NCBI RefSeq assembly: GCF_024713945.1
Contig: NW_027461515.1
Coordinates: 62,001 to 126,000, forward strand
Reading direction: 5' to 3'
DNA: 64,000 nucleotides
Origin: Dermatophagoides farinae
Taxonomy: Eukaryota > Arthropoda > Arachnida > Sarcoptiformes > Pyroglyphidae
A model generated the notes under the pieces. The model was not told the DNA's origin, did no database searches, and was given only the letters and a program-made list of their open reading frames with translations. The translations under genes and the position numbers were made by a program. This document shows, in pieces, positions 59,877-64,000 of the stretch. Position 1 is the first letter of the stretch, and each line of letters begins with the position of its first letter.

Positions 59877-60938
59877 TTAAATTAATTTACGATGAATGAT
59901 TGTCGGGCCAACCTCAAAGTAGTCTTGCTCTGTTATGAACATATTATACGCGTTCGACAACGAACAGAAAATTGACCCGCCTCTCCACGTTGTGTTATTA
60001 AAAGCAGTATTGTTTTTGATTTTTAGATTGGTTGTGCTTGGCAGGATAGCGTTCAACTTGTTTTTAAGCCAATACAGAAACACGTCGCTTTGTTCTAAAG
60101 GTCCGGTAAGAATCAAGTTTTGAAACAGCAGGTTTTTTTCCTGTGTTTTATATGAGTTAGAAGTTTCGTAGATTGAATAGTGCAGCCCGTGACGCTCGGT
60201 GGCACTGCTCAGCAAAGTGTTGAAGGGCAAAAAAACCTGGTTCAGTATTGGTTCAGATTTATCTGCAAGTTGAATTTTGCTGTTGTCTGGAAGAGTAAAT
60301 TCATTGTTCTCTTCGTCTGTTGAAACGTAATTGAGAGTGCGATTTCTCAGTTCGTTAAACCGTATTTTGTCGCTGTAAGTTCCATTATCATACAACCCAA
60401 CGTTCAATCCGTAAGACTGCATAGCGAATTTCGTTATGTATTCGCAATCTAAATCGTATTTTCTCGAAGCTTCCGGTGAAATCAAGCCGTCAGAAATGCA
60501 AGTTACAGTAGATGATTGATCATCCAAACTGACAACGATCCCTGTCGAAATACCTGCAGTGTACAGAGCCAATAGGCTCGACGTGACACAAAACATAGAA
60601 ACCGCATTAAGTTCTTCAAAACAAATGTTAACCAAAATTTCGTTCATTCGTGGAGGCCTGTAGTAGTAGTTCGAAAATAAATACGAGTACGGCAACTTGG
60701 CATCGGTATATTCCAGCTCTGACGTTTTTCTGAGAAATTTGGAGTAAGCTTCTTTGTCATGAATTAAATTTTTCTTTATGGGGTACGTCGTTTTTTTATT
60801 GTTGATTATTTCTTGTCCAATTTTACCAGTTGAACTTATCAATGTCGGTATCGAGTAAAGAGGGGCTTTATCACCAGCCAGGCCTATATTTGTTTGTAAA
60901 GAACCAACGTCTAAGACTAAGGTACTTTCTCTACTCAT
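59877..60938 (-). CDS. divergent actin-related protein
   Basis: 353-residue member of the actin/ARP superfamily. Phosphate loop 1 (LVLDVGSLQTNIGLAGDKAP) and the end NMFITEQDYFEVGPTIIHRK match actin, and FCVTSSLLALYTAGISTGIV corresponds to the segment before phosphate loop 2. That loop reads SLDDQSST where actin has DSGDGVSH, and the hinge reads TTWRGGSIFCSLS instead of SVWIGGSILASLS, so nucleotide binding is probably altered. It is shorter than actin (375). The pattern excludes conventional actin; it could be a nuclear ARP of a chromatin-remodelling complex, fitting the SWI3 subunit nearby, or a dynactin-type ARP. The exact ARP class cannot be read by eye. Confidence 0.82.
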   Translation of the reverse strand: MSRESTLVLDVGSLQTNIGLAGDKAPLYSIPTLISSTGKIGQEIINNKKTTYPIKKNLIHDKEAYSKFLRKTSELEYTDAKLPYSYLFSNYYYRPPRMNEILVNICFEELNAVSMFCVTSSLLALYTAGISTGIVVSLDDQSSTVTCISDGLISPEASRKYDLDCEYITKFAMQSYGLNVGLYDNGTYSDKIRFNELRNRTLNYVSTDEENNEFTLPDNSKIQLADKSEPILNQVFLPFNTLLSSATERHGLHYSIYETSNSYKTQEKNLLFQNLILTGPLEQSDVFLYWLKNKLNAILPSTTNLKIKNNTAFNNTTWRGGSIFCSLSNAYNMFITEQDYFEVGPTIIHRKLI

Positions 60939-60999
60939 TATTAAGATTATTTATAAAAACATAATCAAAAATACAGAATCAACTAAAATACAGAAAATC

Positions 61000-61302
61000 C
61001 TAATATATAGCTCGCTGGCCTAAATCGGCGTACCATTTGATTTCGTCTTCACCGTCTTTATCATAACGTGCAATAACGTTCCAAAAAAATAATTTGTCTG
61101 CTTTATTATTGTCCATGCAGAAAACGTTCCAGCCGGCAATGGCCGAGTCTTGTTGTTCTTTCTCCACTATATATTCTTTTATTTCGCGAAACAGAGAAAT
61201 ATATTCATCCTCGCTTAAATCTACGGAATCGTAAACTTGAGTGTTTGGCACAACGAGTAGGTGGGCGTCTGTGAATGGATTTGTTGGTTTTCTAAGGGGC
61301 AT
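61000..61302 (-). CDS. HIT-like protein lacking the histidine triad, 100 aa
   Basis: The 100-residue protein aligns by eye with the core of histidine-triad (HIT) hydrolases: NPFTDAHLLVVPNTQVYDSV corresponds to the PGHLLVIPKxH segment, DLSEDEYISLFREIKEY to the following helix, and GWNVFCMDNNKADKLFFWNV to the strand-turn region that normally carries HxHxHxx. Where the family has the catalytic triad, this protein has FFWNVIARY, with no histidine, so it cannot hydrolyse nucleotides in the usual way. It also lacks the N-terminal zinc or FC..I segment. It may be a binding protein derived from a HIT enzyme. The start is an ATG; no upstream exon could be joined convincingly. Confidence 0.65.
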   Translation of the reverse strand: MPLRKPTNPFTDAHLLVVPNTQVYDSVDLSEDEYISLFREIKEYIVEKEQQDSAIAGWNVFCMDNNKADKLFFWNVIARYDKDGEDEIKWYADLGQRAIY

Positions 61303-61520
61303 ATGTTATAAATTTTTAATTTATATATTTTAAAAAAATTGAATCTAAACAAATAAGCCAACGTACCGTCTTGTTTCATATTAATTTAGATCTAATAAAA
61401 TAGACGTGTAATCTGAGATCAACAGAAAATTTTCGTTCCGACTTTTTAGGATTTTAATTGATTTATTAAATAATTTCATAAATAGAAGAAACAGAACAAC
61501 TTAAAATTATTATTAGATAA

Positions 61521-62087
<567 letters not shown>

Positions 62088-62263
62088 ATTTTTCTTAGCG
62101 CACAAGAACTGCTAGTGCTGTTTCTTGTTCATTCCATAAATAATATATATCTATATTTGCATAAATGAAAATCTCACTGCTATCGTAGACTAATGACTAT
62201 CGGCAACGTAACAAACCAGTTGCTTGGCTGAATTATGCTCTACTAAGCTCTGAATTTCAGATC

Positions 62264-64000
62264 TTATAGATTGGCTAATAGAACACGGTTTTTGTTATAA
62301 TAAGCCGGAACGACCTCGTGCAGCCAGACCGGTTCAATCAGAGACACTATTTTCAAATAGTTGTTAGTTGTAAACCAAAGTTCGTGATAGATAACCAACT
62401 TGGGCATTGAAAAGTACGATGGAAGTTTCAACAATGAATTTTTGTTTTGCGTCGAATTTTTTTTTTGCTTCAAAAGCACGCTGCTAGGATGAATTAAAGC
62501 CGACACCTCTGGAAAGCTCAGCAACTCATAGTCTGATTGACGAGTCTTAATTGCAATATTCAGGAAATAACCAGCAACCAAGCACTTAATTAGGCTTTCA
62601 GAATGGTTTTCGTCTGACTGCGTCATTTCAACACCATGACTTTCTAAGATGGAAGCTAGTTGAATGAAAATGTTTTTAGCTTTGACCAACAACCGTTCAT
62701 CAATACAGTTGTTTCGGCACCAGTCTGAACAGTAATTGCTCGTTTGCCATCTTTTGTAAATATTTACCAGGTATACGTGGTCTCCGAACTGTTCAGCCAA
62801 GTAAGTAAAAGGCGACGCTTTGCCGATGATGATCGATTGATTCAACTCCAACAATGCCACTAATATTAGAGCGTCAGAGATACAGTTATATATTATACTT
62901 TTCACTATCATACATGCATTGTATGTCGAACATGGGAGCATAGCGACAAACTCCCCGAACGGAGTCAGTGTACCGTTTGAATTAATAATAGACAAGTAAC
63001 TCAAATTGTTTAAAGCGTAAGTAAGCGCTGAAGTTGTTGGTTTTTCAATGTAGTCAAAATTCAACACGTCGTCAATGCCTAAGTATTTTAATGTTAAAAC
63101 TGTGTCCGTGAGGTTAGACCGATTTATTTCGGGCACGTTAGAATTTTCGAAAAGAGTTTTCCAAGCTTCTTTCGTATAGATCCGGAAACAATATCCTGGT
63201 CCTGTACGACCTGCTCTACCCGCTCGTTGCATTGCCGAGGCTTTTGAACAAACAACAAGTTTGAGCATTTCCATGTTGCTCGAGGAATTATAAAAATTTT
63301 GCTTCACTAACCCGGAATCAATCACGTAAGTAATATGCGGAATGGTCAATGAGGTTTCAGCAATGTTAGTTGAAAGAATTACTTTGCGTTTATTAACAGG
63401 CGCTGAATTAAAAACTTTCTGTTGTTCGTCTAGAGATTGACTAGAATATAAGTGAGTAATGATCAGTGACGAAGCTTCGTCAGAGTTTTTCTCTTTTTTG
63501 TTCATCTCCTCTATCATCTGTCCACACATTTCAATCTCATGTTGGCCCGGCAAAAACACTAAAATGTCGCCATCCATTGGCCTATTATGATGTATGTGTA
63601 TCACCGTGGAGGCGCACGCTTCAATATAATTGCTTTCAGCTTGTCTAGAATAAAACAATCTTACCGGAAAGCTTTCACCAGGAACCTCAAAAATCGGCGC
63701 ACCGTTGAAGTAAGTACTAAACAATTCAGCGTCGATAGTCGCACTTGCAACAATAACTTTCAAGTTGTGACTTCGATATAAAGACAAATCCTTAATTAGA
63801 GCAAGTAGTAAATCGGTGTTCAAAGATCTTTCGTGTGCTTCATCAATTATAATGACAGAATACTGGTCTAATGTAGGGTCATTAACAAACTGCTTTAAAA
63901 GAATTCCATCCGTTAAAAAACAGATTTTGGTGTCGAGCGAGACGTTATTATCAAATCGAACATTATAACCGACTTCTCTGCCTAGTGTCACGAGCATCTC
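62264..64000 (-). CDS. DEAH-box RNA helicase, N-terminus beyond the window
   Basis: ATP-dependent RNA helicase of the DEAH family; the frame is open to the right edge of the window, so the N-terminal part including motif I is missing. 579 residues are visible. They include LGREVGYNVRFD, motif II IDEAHERSLNTDLLLALIK, motif III ASATIDAELF, the motif IV-V region VILSTNIAETSLTIPHITYV, motif VI SAMQRAGRAGRTGPGYCFRI, then the winged-helix and ratchet domains (TDTVLTLKYLGIDDVLNFDY) and the OB-fold end VIYHELWFTTNNYLKIVSLI. These could belong to a splicing helicase (PRP2, PRP16, PRP22, PRP43) or DHX33/35-type protein; the visible part does not discriminate. Confidence 0.93.
   Translation of the reverse strand, partial: EMLVTLGREVGYNVRFDNNVSLDTKICFLTDGILLKQFVNDPTLDQYSVIIIDEAHERSLNTDLLLALIKDLSLYRSHNLKVIVASATIDAELFSTYFNGAPIFEVPGESFPVRLFYSRQAESNYIEACASTVIHIHHNRPMDGDILVFLPGQHEIEMCGQMIEEMNKKEKNSDEASSLIITHLYSSQSLDEQQKVFNSAPVNKRKVILSTNIAETSLTIPHITYVIDSGLVKQNFYNSSSNMEMLKLVVCSKASAMQRAGRAGRTGPGYCFRIYTKEAWKTLFENSNVPEINRSNLTDTVLTLKYLGIDDVLNFDYIEKPTTSALTYALNNLSYLSIINSNGTLTPFGEFVAMLPCSTYNACMIVKSIIYNCISDALILVALLELNQSIIIGKASPFTYLAEQFGDHVYLVNIYKRWQTSNYCSDWCRNNCIDERLLVKAKNIFIQLASILESHGVEMTQSDENHSESLIKCLVAGYFLNIAIKTRQSDYELLSFPEVSALIHPSSVLLKQKKNSTQNKNSLLKLPSYFSMPKLVIYHELWFTTNNYLKIVSLIEPVWLHEVVPAYYNKNRVLLANL

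Overview
This is a gene-dense, AT-rich stretch of a nuclear eukaryotic chromosome. About 45 protein genes lie on both strands in 64 kb, mostly one to three hundred bases apart, with three nuclear-type tRNA genes and no transposons, CRISPR arrays or operons. TAA, TAG and TGA all end genes, so the code looks standard. The genes carry very short spliceosomal introns: I could place 13, all 27 to 31 bases long, 11 of them starting GTAAGT. EF-1alpha lacks the roughly 12-residue insertion typical of animals and fungi, so the organism is probably not an opisthokont. With a PPi-type phosphofructokinase fused to a degenerate second half and an alternative oxidase, it looks like a streamlined protist. 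Lineages with compact genomes such as parasitic rhizarians or alveolates are candidates, but the window alone does not settle this.

Layout: 0-8 kb holds ribosomal protein eL13 (cut by the window edge), the DNA polymerase delta small subunit, importin alpha, a disordered unknown protein and EF-1alpha. 8-20.5 kb holds the clathrin heavy chain, an ankyrin-DHHC palmitoyltransferase, an unknown protein and the long phosphofructokinase. 20.7-31.8 kb holds deoxyhypusine hydroxylase, tRNA-Leu, a TFIIS-central-domain protein, an RluA-type pseudouridine synthase, RRS1, a TRM10 methyltransferase, a SWI3/SMARCC subunit, a miniature MPP10 and several unknowns. 31.8-41 kb holds DNA polymerase alpha, a possible frameshifted membrane protein, a small FoP-like basic protein, a Q-rich membrane protein, alternative oxidase and an unknown. 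41-52.7 kb is mostly unrecognised proteins plus tRNA-Arg, tRNA-Pro, RPB6, a multi-pass membrane protein and a BUD20/ZNF593 zinc finger. 52.9-64 kb holds a DEAD-box helicase, RPA1, XPG/RAD2, an actin-related protein, a HIT-like protein without its histidines, ARF1 and a DEAH helicase cut by the right edge.

The recognisable genes fall into a few housekeeping themes. Ribosome assembly and translation: eL13, RRS1, MPP10, BUD20, the DEAD helicase, TRM10, deoxyhypusine hydroxylase and EF-1alpha. DNA replication and repair: polymerase alpha, polymerase delta B subunit, RPA1 and XPG. Transcription and chromatin: RPB6, SWI3, the TFIIS-like protein and perhaps the actin-related protein. Trafficking: clathrin, ARF, DHHC and importin alpha. 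They are scattered as in ordinary eukaryotic chromosomes. Convergent neighbours are packed to within a few bases of each other, or overlap, so many mRNAs must overlap antisense at their 3' ends.

The most notable signal is the intron set. It explains several otherwise truncated or headless reading frames: importin alpha, clathrin, DHHC, RRS1, TRM10, BUD20 and others. All family calls rest on recognising motifs by eye; no database search was run.
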